DNA from: Myxococcales bacterium
GTDB taxonomy: Bacteria > Myxococcota_A > UBA9160 > SMWR01
Direction: 5' to 3'
NCBI GenBank assembly: GCA_029863845.1
Contig: JAOTUO010000004.1
Span: forward strand, 1-32,840
Length of the DNA: 32,840 nucleotides
The notes below the pieces were generated by a model. The model was not told where the DNA came from and ran no database searches. It saw only the letters and a list, made by a program, of their open reading frames with translations. Positions within the stretch are counted from its first letter, which is position 1. Each line of letters begins with the position of its first letter. Positions 1-9,065 of this stretch are shown here, one piece after another. Both the position numbers and the translations under genes were made by a program.

Positions 1-398
1 GCCAGCAGCGGCCAGCGCGCGTAGGTGAGCATCTCGCGTTCGAGGTCCTCGCGTTCGGGCGCCGGCGCGTCGAGCCAGGGGACGAGCGCGCGGAAGTCGC
101 GCCGGGCCCCGCGGATCGAGGCGGCGCTCACCGCCAGAGTGAAGCCGATGAAGAGGTCCTGGATCAGCTCCGCGCCCCACGCCAGCGGGCCCTGGCTGCT
201 CCCGATCGCGTCGAGTTGGCCAACCGCCTCGCTGAAGACGGCCGTGTAGACGAGGGAGAGGCCGAAGACGGCGAGGCCGATACCCGTCCCCACCCAGAGG
301 GGCGCCAGCGGGACCCGGTCGAAGATCCGGAGCGCCCACGGGGTCGACGGGTGGAGCTCGATGCGCGGAGGGGCCGCCACGGCGGGCCACGGTATCAC
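1..398 (-). CDS. partial integral membrane protein (C-terminus runs off the window; start codon uncertain, GTG at 396-398 is one candidate)
   Basis: Reverse-complement translation gives ...IELHPSTPWALRIFDRVPLAPLWVGTGIGLAVFGLSLVYTAVFSEAVGQLDAIGSSQGPLAWGAELIQDLFIGFTLAVSAASIRGARRDF..., with hydrophobic segments and no stop codon to the window edge. Confidence 0.5.
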   Translation of the reverse strand, partial: MIPWPAVAAPPRIELHPSTPWALRIFDRVPLAPLWVGTGIGLAVFGLSLVYTAVFSEAVGQLDAIGSSQGPLAWGAELIQDLFIGFTLAVSAASIRGARRDFRALVPWLDAPAPEREDLEREMLTYARWPLL

Positions 399-629
399 GG
401 CGAGCCGCGTCGTAGGCGCGAGGGCTTCTCGGGCAGCGGCCCCGCACTCCGGGTAGAGTCGGGCGGCCCGGGCCGGAGGCCCCGAGCTGCGTGAGGAGGC
501 GTGCCCCCCGGCTTACGCGATCGACGCCCGAGCGGAGATCCCCGAGCCCCCCGATGCCCAACGACCCCGACCCTCCCGTTCTCGCCGGAGCCACCGAACG
601 CGTTTGACGAAGACGAAGGACGACCCAGC

Positions 630-2276
630 ATGGAGTTCAACCTCGCGGATCTCTTCGAGAACGCGGTCGACCACTTCGGGCCGCGCGAGTGCCTGGTGGC
701 GAACGGCGTGCGGCGCACCTACGCCGAGATGGAGGAGCGCGCCAACCGGCTGGCGCACCACCTGGCCGCACACGGCATCGGGCCCGGAGACCACGTCGGG
801 ATCTACGCGCTCAACTGCGTCGAGTGGGTCGAGACGCTCTGGGCCGTCTTCAAGCTGCGCGCCGTCTGGATCAACATCAACTACCGCTACGTCGAGGACG
901 AGCTGCGCTACATCTTCGACAACGCCGACCTCGACGCGCTCGTCTACCAGCGCGGCTTCGCGCCGCGGGTGGCCGCCGTGCGCGACGGCATGCCCCGGGG
1001 CGCCCACACCCTCCTCATCGAGGACGGCAGCGGCGCCGACCTCGCGGGGCTCGGCTCCGTGGATTTCGAGGCGGCCATGGCCTCCGGCTCGCCCGAGCGG
1101 GATTTCGCGCCGCGTTCGGGAGACGATCGCTACATCCTCTACACCGGAGGCACTACGGGCCTGCCCAAGGGGGTGGTGTGGCGCCACGAGGACGTCTTCT
1201 TCGCTCTCGGCGGAGGCATCGACGCCCAGAGCGGCGAGAAGGCGAAGCGCCCCCAGGACATGATCGCCCGCGGCGAGGCCCCCGGTCCGAGCGTCTACTT
1301 CGCGATCGCGCCGCTCATGCACGGCGCCGCCCAGTGGTCGGTCATGAGCCGCAGCTTCGTCGGGCACAAGAACGTGCTGACGGCGAAGTTCGATCCCCAC
1401 GAGGTCTGGCGCCTGGTCGAGCAGGAGAAGGTGCAGGCGCTCATGATCACCGGCGACGCCATGGGACGGCCGCTGGTGGAGGCGCTCGACGCAGCGGGCG
1501 GGGGCCCGGAACTCTCCTCGCTCTTCCTCGTGACGAGCACCGCGGCGGTCTTCTCTCCCACGGTGAAGGACGACTTCTTCCGCCACTTTCCGAACCTGAT
1601 CATCGTGGACGCCGTCGGCGCCTCGGAGGTGGGGGGCAGCGGCATGGTCCTGTGCACGAAGGGCCAGACGGCGATGCTCGGGGGCGGGCCCACGGTCAAG
1701 GTAGGCGAGGGAACCGTGGTCCTCGACGACGCGCTGTGCCCGATCGAGCCGGGCTCGGACGCGATCGGGAAGATCGCGCGCACGGGGCACATTCCGCTCG
1801 AGTACTACAAAGACCCCGAGAAGAGCGCCGAGACCTTCTTCACGGCGCCGGACGGCAAGCGCTACTCGATGCCCGGCGACTTCGCGAAGGTGGAGGCCGA
1901 CGGCCGCGTCACGCTGCTCGGACGCGGCTCGGTCTCGATCAACTCCGGCGGAGAGAAGATCTACCCCGAAGAGGTCGAGCAGGCCATCAAGTCGCACCCC
2001 GACGCCTTCGACGCCGTGGTCGTCGGCGTTCCCGACGAGCGCTGGGGCAGCCGTGTGGCGGCCGTCGTGGCGCCGCGGGCCGGAGCCGAGCTCACCCTCG
2101 AGGCGCTCCGGGAGCACTGCCGCCGACACATCGCCGGCTACAAGCTGCCCCGCCAGCTCGCGCTCGTGGACGAGATCGAGCGCTCGCCGGCCGGCAAGCC
2201 CGACTACCGCTGGGCGAAACGCGTCGCGACCGCCCCGGGGATCGGCGCCGCGGAAGACCGCGAAGGCGATTCGTGA
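630..2276 (+). CDS. acyl-CoA synthetase / AMP-dependent ligase (ANL superfamily)
   Basis: Protein from MEFNLADLFENAVDHFG; contains YTGGTTGLPKGVVW (P-loop A3), YSMPGDFAKVEADGRVTLLGRGSVSINSGGEKIYPEEVEQAI (A7/A8) and a C-terminal PAGKPDYRWAK lysine motif. The 501 start in the ORF track is probably an over-extension. Confidence 0.93.
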   Translation: MEFNLADLFENAVDHFGPRECLVANGVRRTYAEMEERANRLAHHLAAHGIGPGDHVGIYALNCVEWVETLWAVFKLRAVWININYRYVEDELRYIFDNADLDALVYQRGFAPRVAAVRDGMPRGAHTLLIEDGSGADLAGLGSVDFEAAMASGSPERDFAPRSGDDRYILYTGGTTGLPKGVVWRHEDVFFALGGGIDAQSGEKAKRPQDMIARGEAPGPSVYFAIAPLMHGAAQWSVMSRSFVGHKNVLTAKFDPHEVWRLVEQEKVQALMITGDAMGRPLVEALDAAGGGPELSSLFLVTSTAAVFSPTVKDDFFRHFPNLIIVDAVGASEVGGSGMVLCTKGQTAMLGGGPTVKVGEGTVVLDDALCPIEPGSDAIGKIARTGHIPLEYYKDPEKSAETFFTAPDGKRYSMPGDFAKVEADGRVTLLGRGSVSINSGGEKIYPEEVEQAIKSHPDAFDAVVVGVPDERWGSRVAAVVAPRAGAELTLEALREHCRRHIAGYKLPRQLALVDEIERSPAGKPDYRWAKRVATAPGIGAAEDREGDS

Positions 2277-2296
2277 GGCTGCCGGCGGCGAACGGG

Positions 2297-3595
2297 ATGC
2301 AGGGATCCGGCCGTGGGGGGACAACGCGGTCGGGGATCTTCTACGGATGGCGGATCGTCGGCGGCACCTTCCTCATCTATTTCGTGTCCGGCGGCCTCTT
2401 CAACACCGCGACGGTCTTCTTCAAGGCCCTGAGCGCCGACCTGGGCCTGAGCCGCGGCGAGCTCTCCGGCGTGTTCTCGATCGGCTTCCTGGTCGCGGGC
2501 GCATCGACCCCCTTCTGGGGAAGGATCGCGGATCGGCACGGAGCGCGCGCCGCCTTCCTGCCGGGCGTCGTGCTCACCGGCTTGCTGTGCATCCTGATCA
2601 GCCGTGTCACGGGCCTCGTGTCCCTCTACGCGGTCTACCTGCTCTTCACGTTCGGCACGGCGGGAATCTCCCTGGTTCCGATCAGCGTCGTCATCTCCAA
2701 CTGGTTCCGCGAGAAGCGGGGACGGGCCATGGGCATCTCCTACATGGGAGAAGGCTTCGGCGCCCTGGTGCTCGTCCCGGTTGCGGGGCTGCTGCTGGCG
2801 AGCGTGGGGTGGCGCAACGCCTACGTCCTGTCCGGCCTCGCCGTCCTGCTCCTGCTGACGCCCGTCGCGGTCTGGATCAAGAACCGCCCTGCGGATCTCG
2901 GCCTCGCGCCCGACGGGCGCGATCCCTCCCCACCCGATTCCGGCGACAGCGCGGCGGCACCGGCGGCGGCAGCGGGCGAGACGGGATTCTCGCGGGCGGA
3001 GGCCGTGAGGACCTCGACCTTCCGGATGGTCGCCGTGACGTGGTTCGTGGCGATGACGCCGCTGATGGCGGTCGTGCTGCACCAGGTGCCCTTTCTGACC
3101 GATCTCGGATTCTCGATCGAGGCGGCGTCCCTGGCCGCCGGGGCCATCGGCGGCGCGGGGATTCTCGGGCGTCTCGGCTTCGGACTGCTGTCCGAGCGGT
3201 ACCCGATCTGTCCGATCTACGCGGCGTGCTACGCGATGATGGGCGCCGGAATCGCCTCGTTGTGGGCGACGCAGAGCCTCGGGATTCCGGGTCTGCTGCT
3301 CTACGTCACCTTCTTCGGCATTGCGGTGGGTGGGGCATTTGCGCTGGCCGGCCTGCTGGCAGTCGATCTGTTCGGCTTGCGGGCCTTCGGCGAAATCTTC
3401 GGACTGCTCGGTCTCGTCGCCACCGCGGGCGGCGCCATCGGCGTCACGGGCGCCGGGCTGCTCTTCGACGCGGCCGGAAGCTACGACAGCGTCTTCGCCA
3501 CCTGCATCGCGCTCTGCGCGGTCGCGACCGCACTCATGCTGCTCGTGAGGCGGCCGGATGCCGACGGAGCGGCCCGCAGGGCCTCGCAACCGTGA
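2297..3595 (+). CDS. MFS transporter (monocarboxylate/oxalate-formate-like)
   Basis: FYGWRIVGGTFLIYFVSGGLFNTATVFF...WGRIADRHGARAAF...NWFREKRGRAMGI...; 12-TM-like hydrophobicity pattern; ATG at 2297, stop at 3595. Confidence 0.9.
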   Translation: MQGSGRGGTTRSGIFYGWRIVGGTFLIYFVSGGLFNTATVFFKALSADLGLSRGELSGVFSIGFLVAGASTPFWGRIADRHGARAAFLPGVVLTGLLCILISRVTGLVSLYAVYLLFTFGTAGISLVPISVVISNWFREKRGRAMGISYMGEGFGALVLVPVAGLLLASVGWRNAYVLSGLAVLLLLTPVAVWIKNRPADLGLAPDGRDPSPPDSGDSAAAPAAAAGETGFSRAEAVRTSTFRMVAVTWFVAMTPLMAVVLHQVPFLTDLGFSIEAASLAAGAIGGAGILGRLGFGLLSERYPICPIYAACYAMMGAGIASLWATQSLGIPGLLLYVTFFGIAVGGAFALAGLLAVDLFGLRAFGEIFGLLGLVATAGGAIGVTGAGLLFDAAGSYDSVFATCIALCAVATALMLLVRRPDADGAARRASQP

Positions 3596-4914
3596 GCTTT
3601 CCGAAGTCGCACGCGGCCGCCGCTTCCGCGTCTCCGGGCTGGCCGCGCGAGGGGGACGCGTTCCACGGCTGGCGGCTGGTCGGGGCCCTCTCCGTCGTCC
3701 TCTTCTTCACCGCAGGCGGTGGGCTCTACGTCTTCCCGGTCTTCATCGCTTCCTTCCAGGCGGAGTTCGGCTGGAGCATCACGCAGATCTCGACCGCGGC
3801 GGCGGCCTTCGCGATCACCATGGGACTCTCCAATCCGGTGGTGGGCGCACTCTTCGCCCGTTTCGGCGCTCGGCGTACGATGCTGGCGGCCGCCTCGCTG
3901 ACAGTACTGACCTCTCTCTCCCTCGCCGCCCTCCAGAACCTCGCGATGCTGTACGCGACCCTGCTGGTCTCGGGCTTCGCCGTCGCCGCCACCACGATCC
4001 TGCCCGCGCAGACCCTCATCACCAACTGGTTCGACGAGTTCCGGGGGCGGGCGATGGGGCTCACGATGCTGGGCATCGGCGTGGGCGGCTTCCTGCTGCC
4101 CCCGTTCAACGAGTTCCTGATCCGACTCGTGGGCTGGCGCAACACCTGGGGCGTCACCGCCGTCGTCTTCGCGCTGATCGTGATCCCGCTGATCGCCGGC
4201 TTCGTGCGGACCCGCCCCTCCGATCTCGGTCAGCGGGCCGATCGCGCGAGTCCGGTCGGCGACGCCCCCGGAAGGGCTCCGGCTGCCATCCGCGGCGTGC
4301 CGGTGAAGCGCGCGGTGAGCACGGCGACCTTCTGGCTGCTGGTCGGGATCTTCCTGTTGCACCTGACCGGCGTCGCGGCGCTGAACTTTCACTTCGTTCC
4401 CTTCGCCACCCAGGAAATCGGATTCAGCTCCCAGCAGGCGGCCTTCTTCTACGGGCTGGCCGTCGGCTTCAGCATCGTCGGACGCCTGCTCTTCGGCTGG
4501 CTGGCAGACCGCTGGCGCCCCAACCGGCTGATGGTGAGCGCCCAGCTCCTGCTGGCGCTCGGTCCAGCCGTCTTGGAGCTGCTGCTCGTGCACCTCGGCC
4601 TGCGCGAGGTCCGCCTGCTCTGGCTCTACGCCGTTCCGTACGGAATCGGAATCGGGGGCAACGCGATCCTCCTCCCCGTCCTCGTGGGCCGCTGCTTCGG
4701 CGAGCTGGACTTCAGCCGGATCATGGGCTTCTTGATGGGCGGCTTCGCGCTGGGGATCGTCGTCGGCATCCCGATCGCGGGCTGGATCTTCGACGCGACC
4801 GGCAGCTACGAGTGGGTCCTGATCCTCGCGGCGCTGGGCCTGGTCCTGGCCGGGGTGCTGGCGGCGCTCATCCGTCCCGGGCGCCATCACGCGGAGTTCG
4901 TGACCGGGGGCTAG
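3592..4914 (+). CDS. MFS transporter, second copy (monocarboxylate/oxalate-formate-like)
   Basis: FHGWRLVGALSVVLFFTAGGGLYVFPVFIASFQAEFGWS...NWFDEFRGRAMGLTMLGIGVGG...GWLADRW; likely GTG start overlapping the preceding TGA (GTGA). Confidence 0.88.
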   Translation: MSFPKSHAAAASASPGWPREGDAFHGWRLVGALSVVLFFTAGGGLYVFPVFIASFQAEFGWSITQISTAAAAFAITMGLSNPVVGALFARFGARRTMLAAASLTVLTSLSLAALQNLAMLYATLLVSGFAVAATTILPAQTLITNWFDEFRGRAMGLTMLGIGVGGFLLPPFNEFLIRLVGWRNTWGVTAVVFALIVIPLIAGFVRTRPSDLGQRADRASPVGDAPGRAPAAIRGVPVKRAVSTATFWLLVGIFLLHLTGVAALNFHFVPFATQEIGFSSQQAAFFYGLAVGFSIVGRLLFGWLADRWRPNRLMVSAQLLLALGPAVLELLLVHLGLREVRLLWLYAVPYGIGIGGNAILLPVLVGRCFGELDFSRIMGFLMGGFALGIVVGIPIAGWIFDATGSYEWVLILAALGLVLAGVLAALIRPGRHHAEFVTGG

Positions 4915-4932
4915 ACGGACTCCCGCCGGCGG

Positions 4933-6594
4933 CTATTCGAGGTAGGTCCGCGCGTACTTCTGCATCTCCGCCGTCGGCTTCCACCAACGCGTGACGCCCA
5001 TGTCCTCGGCGATCGTGTTCGCCGCGAGATAACCGGGGCCGCCGAGGATCAGCCCACCCGGGTACGTGGACGCGCCGCACACGTACAGGCCGGCGATCGG
5101 AGTGAAGGTGCTGGAGCACTGCTGGTTCGGGCGGAAGCAGCCCAGCTGGATCGGCGTGTAGTCCCCGTGCTTGATCGATCCGCGGCGCATGTTCGGGAGG
5201 CGGATCTCGATGTCTTCCGGGGTCTCCTGACTGAGCGCGATGATGTTTTCGGGCGTCATGTTCGGAGCGGCCTTCCGCCATTTCGCCAGGATCGCCTCCT
5301 GCACCTCGGGGCCGCGCTGCTCCCAGCCGCCTCGGATCCCGTAGGGAGCGTGCATCTGGAAGAAGGAGACGTGGTCGCCGGGATTGCGGCTCAGGTGCGG
5401 GTCGAAGTGCGTCTGGCAGGTCACGTGGCCGCCGAAGCTCGCCTCGTCGATCGTCCCCGCGATCACGTTGTCCCAGTGGGTCAGGATCTGCTCCATGCTT
5501 TCGAAGCCCACGATGGTCATGAAGGCGTGATCCACGGAAGGGTCGCTGCCGACGTAGTGGGGGGCCTGCTTGGAGGCGACGTGCAGCGTGTCGTAGCTCC
5601 ACTTGTCGCACTCCCAGCCGGACACCGCATCCTTCAGGTCGCCGGGCAGATTCTCGGTCCCGATGAGGTCGAGGAAGGTCGTCTGGGGGTCGAGGCTCGA
5701 GGCGACGACCTCGGTGTGCAGCGTCCGGCCCTCCCAGAGCTCGACGCCGGTGACCCTGCCGTTCTGCGTGGTGATCTTGTCGACCCGGGAGGAGTCGAGG
5801 ATGCAGCCGCCGGCCTGGATGATCTCGCGCGCCAGCGAAGCGGCGAGCTTGTGCGAGCCGCCCTGGCAGTAACACTTGTTCATCCCGCGATCGAGGAGAA
5901 GGGGCACGAAGAAGCCCACTCCCGTCTCCTGGGGATCCAGTCCCCACATGCAGCACGTGTAGAGCATCAACGCGCGGACCCGGTCGTCTTCGAAGGTCTC
6001 CGTGATGATCTCCAGGGGACTCCGCTCCGTGAGCTCCAGCATCTCCTGACCGAGCTCGGTGCGCTGCATGGCCACCGAGATGTCCAGCGGGGACATCGGA
6101 GGCAGGTACGTCGCGGGAACGAGGATCTCGCGCACGAGCTTGCGCCACGTCCGCATGATCCGGCCAAAGGCCACCGCGTCGCGGGTCGAGAACTTGTGCA
6201 GCGAATCGACCGTGTCCTCGAGCATGCGCGTCAGGAGCAGCGAGCGGCCGTCCTCGAACACCATGGAGGTCTGAAGGTTGGGCTTGATCCAGACCAGCCC
6301 GTGGCGGCCCAGATCGAAGTCCCGCAGCACCGGCATGTAGTCCACCATCATGTGATAGACGGCGTGGATGTTGGAGTAGTAGCCGGGAAACAGGATCTCC
6401 TCCGTCGCCAGGCCGCCGCCCACCTCGTAGCGGCGCTCGACGAGGGCAACCTGGAGACCCGCCCGCGCCAGATAGGCGGCGGTGATCAGACCGTTGGGGC
6501 CTCCGCCGATGACGACGACGTCCCATTCGCTCTCCGTCGGAAACTCGGAGAAGAAGCTCTGCGGGTGGGGCTGGCCGACCAGTTGCTTCACCAT
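4933..6594 (-). CDS. NAD(P)/FAD-dependent oxidoreductase, phytoene dehydrogenase-like
   Basis: N-terminal dinucleotide motif DVVVIGGGPNGLITAAYLARAGLQVALVER; C-terminal GLYVCGASTYPGGLILGGPGYLAANTIAEDMG. Confidence 0.88.
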   Translation of the reverse strand: MVKQLVGQPHPQSFFSEFPTESEWDVVVIGGGPNGLITAAYLARAGLQVALVERRYEVGGGLATEEILFPGYYSNIHAVYHMMVDYMPVLRDFDLGRHGLVWIKPNLQTSMVFEDGRSLLLTRMLEDTVDSLHKFSTRDAVAFGRIMRTWRKLVREILVPATYLPPMSPLDISVAMQRTELGQEMLELTERSPLEIITETFEDDRVRALMLYTCCMWGLDPQETGVGFFVPLLLDRGMNKCYCQGGSHKLAASLAREIIQAGGCILDSSRVDKITTQNGRVTGVELWEGRTLHTEVVASSLDPQTTFLDLIGTENLPGDLKDAVSGWECDKWSYDTLHVASKQAPHYVGSDPSVDHAFMTIVGFESMEQILTHWDNVIAGTIDEASFGGHVTCQTHFDPHLSRNPGDHVSFFQMHAPYGIRGGWEQRGPEVQEAILAKWRKAAPNMTPENIIALSQETPEDIEIRLPNMRRGSIKHGDYTPIQLGCFRPNQQCSSTFTPIAGLYVCGASTYPGGLILGGPGYLAANTIAEDMGVTRWWKPTAEMQKYARTYLE

Positions 6595-6618
6595 GGCGTT
6601 TCCTCTCCTTCTCCGAGC

Positions 6619-8334
6619 TCAGCTCCGGTTGGCCGACTGCTTGCCTTCCTGCGGGATGTACCACGGCGACGCGTACCACCAGTCTCCGGGCTCCGCGACC
6701 CCGTCCTCGATCAGGATGTGCATGAGGTTATACCCGACGGCCATCAGGCAGAGGCCACCGGGGTGCGCCGCGGATTGGTGCGCGAGGTAGAGCCCGTCGA
6801 TGTCCGGGACCCGGTAGCGGGCGAGCTCCGGCAGGGGCCGCTCGTTCCACCACTGGTCGCGGTCGCAGCGGATGCCGTACCACGAGCCGCCGAGCATGCC
6901 CGTGTTGCGCATCTCCTGCTCGTAGGGCGTGTCGCTGATGATGCGGATCAGGTTGTCGTCGTCCAGATTCTCGACCACGCAGCCGAGGCTCTGGCGCATG
7001 AACTCGTCCCACTTCTTCTTCTCATCGCCCCTGTCCATCGCGTCCATGCCGTCGACGTTGTACTGCGGCGTGGGCACCATCATCCACAAGGGGCCGTTGA
7101 TGTGGCGGTCCGGGCGGGTGCACTGGGGATTCGTGGGGTCGTAGAGCGAGCTGGCGACCATGCCCCACATGGCCTCGTCGGGCGGGAGCGTCAGGTTCTC
7201 CTGACGGCCCAGGACGTTCTCCACGTTCTTGAAGTAGATCTCCCGGGACTCCATGTTGAAGAAGCTGCCCGTGAAGGTGTCCTTCGGCGGCGGCAGCCGG
7301 TACTTGGGGCGGTACCGGAGCTCCTCGCGCGTGAGGTAATGGCTCATGTAGAGGCTGCCACCCTTGAGGCTGAGGTCCCGGATCCGCTGCATGAAGCCGG
7401 CGTCCAGGTGCCGCGGGCCGATCAGATCGAGGAACGTGGGCTTGATGTGCGCGGCGCTGATCACCGCCTTGCGCGCCCAGATCTTCTTGGCGGCCCAGGT
7501 GGCGTCGTCTCTCAGCCGCACCCCGGCCGCGCGACCGTTGCTGATGATGATCTCCTCGACGGGACAGCAGGCGCGGAAGACCGCCCCGTGAGCCACCGCG
7601 CAGCGGAACAGCGCGTGGTAGTAGCCGTGGATGTTGCCGCGCGGCGCCACGGGCTTGGCGACCGCCGGCGGCATGACGGTGGCGGCGCTGCACAGCGCCG
7701 GGATCGCCACGCCCTCCATGTGACCGTGGCCGCCGGAGCTCAGCGCGATGTACGCCTGCATCACCTTGAAGGGTTCCGTCTCCAGGTACTCGTCCATGAG
7801 ATCGAACATGGTCATTTCGAGCAGCTCCCGCGTCCAGACGTCGGGCTGGTGCTGCTTGTAGACCTGCATGAACGGAATGTTCTCTTCGTTCAGCTCCACC
7901 TCGGGCGGATGCGGGGGGCACCAGAAGGTGGCGCGCATCAGATCCCGGAAGGCGTCGGGGCCGGCGAGCATGCAGCAGATCTTGGCCCACCCCATCTTGT
8001 CCTTGTCCGTCACCCGCGAGAGGCCGTCGCGCGTGAAGATGTAGCGGTCGGTCTCCAGGTCGACCCGGGCGCTCGGGTTCCAGTCCATGCGGAAGCCGTA
8101 GCGCCACAGCTCCAGCTGCTCCCAGCCGGGAGCCGAGCCGCCGTAGTTGGCGATCGCGTGGGGCTGGATGCGCACGCCCGCGATGGGCTCGACGGTCTCC
8201 TGCGCCCCGCCGCACTCCGGCCGCTCCTCCAGCACGCACACGCTCAGCCCGCACCGGGCCAGATAGGCGGCGGTCGTGGTGCCGTTGTGGCCCGCGCCGA
8301 CGATGACGACGTCGTAGGTCTCTTCCTTGCCCAT
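6619..8334 (-). CDS. NAD(P)/FAD-dependent oxidoreductase, phytoene dehydrogenase-like (tandem paralog)
   Basis: MGKEETYDVVIVGAGHNGTTTAAYLARCGLSVCVLEERPECGGAQET...DIDGLYLAHQSAAHPGGLCLMAVGYNLMHILIEDG; ATG at 8334 preferred over the TTG at 8433. Confidence 0.88.
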   Translation of the reverse strand: MGKEETYDVVIVGAGHNGTTTAAYLARCGLSVCVLEERPECGGAQETVEPIAGVRIQPHAIANYGGSAPGWEQLELWRYGFRMDWNPSARVDLETDRYIFTRDGLSRVTDKDKMGWAKICCMLAGPDAFRDLMRATFWCPPHPPEVELNEENIPFMQVYKQHQPDVWTRELLEMTMFDLMDEYLETEPFKVMQAYIALSSGGHGHMEGVAIPALCSAATVMPPAVAKPVAPRGNIHGYYHALFRCAVAHGAVFRACCPVEEIIISNGRAAGVRLRDDATWAAKKIWARKAVISAAHIKPTFLDLIGPRHLDAGFMQRIRDLSLKGGSLYMSHYLTREELRYRPKYRLPPPKDTFTGSFFNMESREIYFKNVENVLGRQENLTLPPDEAMWGMVASSLYDPTNPQCTRPDRHINGPLWMMVPTPQYNVDGMDAMDRGDEKKKWDEFMRQSLGCVVENLDDDNLIRIISDTPYEQEMRNTGMLGGSWYGIRCDRDQWWNERPLPELARYRVPDIDGLYLAHQSAAHPGGLCLMAVGYNLMHILIEDGVAEPGDWWYASPWYIPQEGKQSANRS

Positions 8335-8404
8335 CGCTGCCTCGCTTGGCGGCCCGCGACGCTCCGGTCCGGTCCGAAGCCGCGCGCCGCTCTCCCTGCG
8401 CAAA

Positions 8405-8433
8405 ATCATAAACTCTGGAAAGCTTTCGAGCAA
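8405..8433 (-). promoter_or_regulatory. putative sigma70-like promoter of the oxidoreductase pair with a palindromic candidate operator in the spacer
   Basis: On the - strand: TTGCTC (8433-8428), 17-nt spacer, TATGAT (8410-8405). The spacer begins with the perfect palindrome GAAAGCTTTC (8418-8427), 71 nt upstream of the ATG at 8334, in an AT-rich island of a GC-rich region. Confidence 0.4.
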
Positions 8434-8473
8434 GAGATAGTCGCACCGCAGCCGCCGGGGTCGCGGGCGACGT

Positions 8474-9040
8474 CTAGCGGTAGAAGTGGCGTTCGATGAT
8501 GCCGAGCAGGCTGCGCATCGCGTCGTCGATCGCGACGAGCTCGCTCGACGAGGCCGCTTCCAGCAGCTCGTGCGTGTTGGAGAGGAAGGCCTTGAAGGCG
8601 CTCTCCTCCACCGCGCGTCCGGTCCGGGTAAGGCGCACCAGGATGCTGCGCCGATCTTCGGGATCGTCGACGCGCTGGACCAGCTCCAGCCCCTCGAGGC
8701 GCTTCAGCATCTTCGTCATGCCTCCCGAGGACCGCTCGAGCGCGCTGTAGAGCTGGCTCGGGGCCAGCTCGTAGGGCGGGCCGGCGCGCCGCAGGGCGGC
8801 CAGAACCGCGTAGTCGCTCGGCATCAGCTCGAGGGGCGCGAGGGTCTCCTGCTGGAAGCTGTCGATCAGCACGCTGAGGCGGGCGAGCAGGGCGATCAGA
8901 AGCAGGCCGGACGTATCCTCGGCATCCGGATACTCCCGGGCCCAGGCCTCGCTGAAGTCATCCACCCATTCCGTCGGCTTCTGGATCACGTCATCCGTCC
9001 TCTTCGACTCCTCACCCGCGCCATCCCTCGGCCCCAACAT
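8474..9040 (-). CDS. MarR-family transcriptional regulator
   Basis: LMPSDYAVLAALRRAGPPYELAPSQLYSALERSSGGMTKMLKRLEGLELVQRVDDPEDRRSILVRLTRTGRAVEE: winged-helix MarR pattern with the DxRS wing. Confidence 0.92.
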   Translation of the reverse strand: MLGPRDGAGEESKRTDDVIQKPTEWVDDFSEAWAREYPDAEDTSGLLLIALLARLSVLIDSFQQETLAPLELMPSDYAVLAALRRAGPPYELAPSQLYSALERSSGGMTKMLKRLEGLELVQRVDDPEDRRSILVRLTRTGRAVEESAFKAFLSNTHELLEAASSSELVAIDDAMRSLLGIIERHFYR

Positions 9041-9065
9041 ACCGGCAAAAGGCAGCCGGCGTCGC

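Noticed and set aside
513-2324. 603-aa - strand ORF opposite the acyl-CoA synthetase
   Set aside because: Shadow ORF; the + strand has ANL-superfamily motifs.
8335-8433. N-terminal extension of the oxidoreductase starting at TTG 8433
   Set aside because: Contains the putative promoter and no conserved sequence; MGKEETYDVVIVGAGHNG at 8334 is the natural start.
5167-8499. 1110-aa + strand ORF antisense to both FAD oxidoreductases
   Set aside because: Antisense open frame typical of high-GC DNA; no recognisable domains, and the - strand genes have clear motifs.
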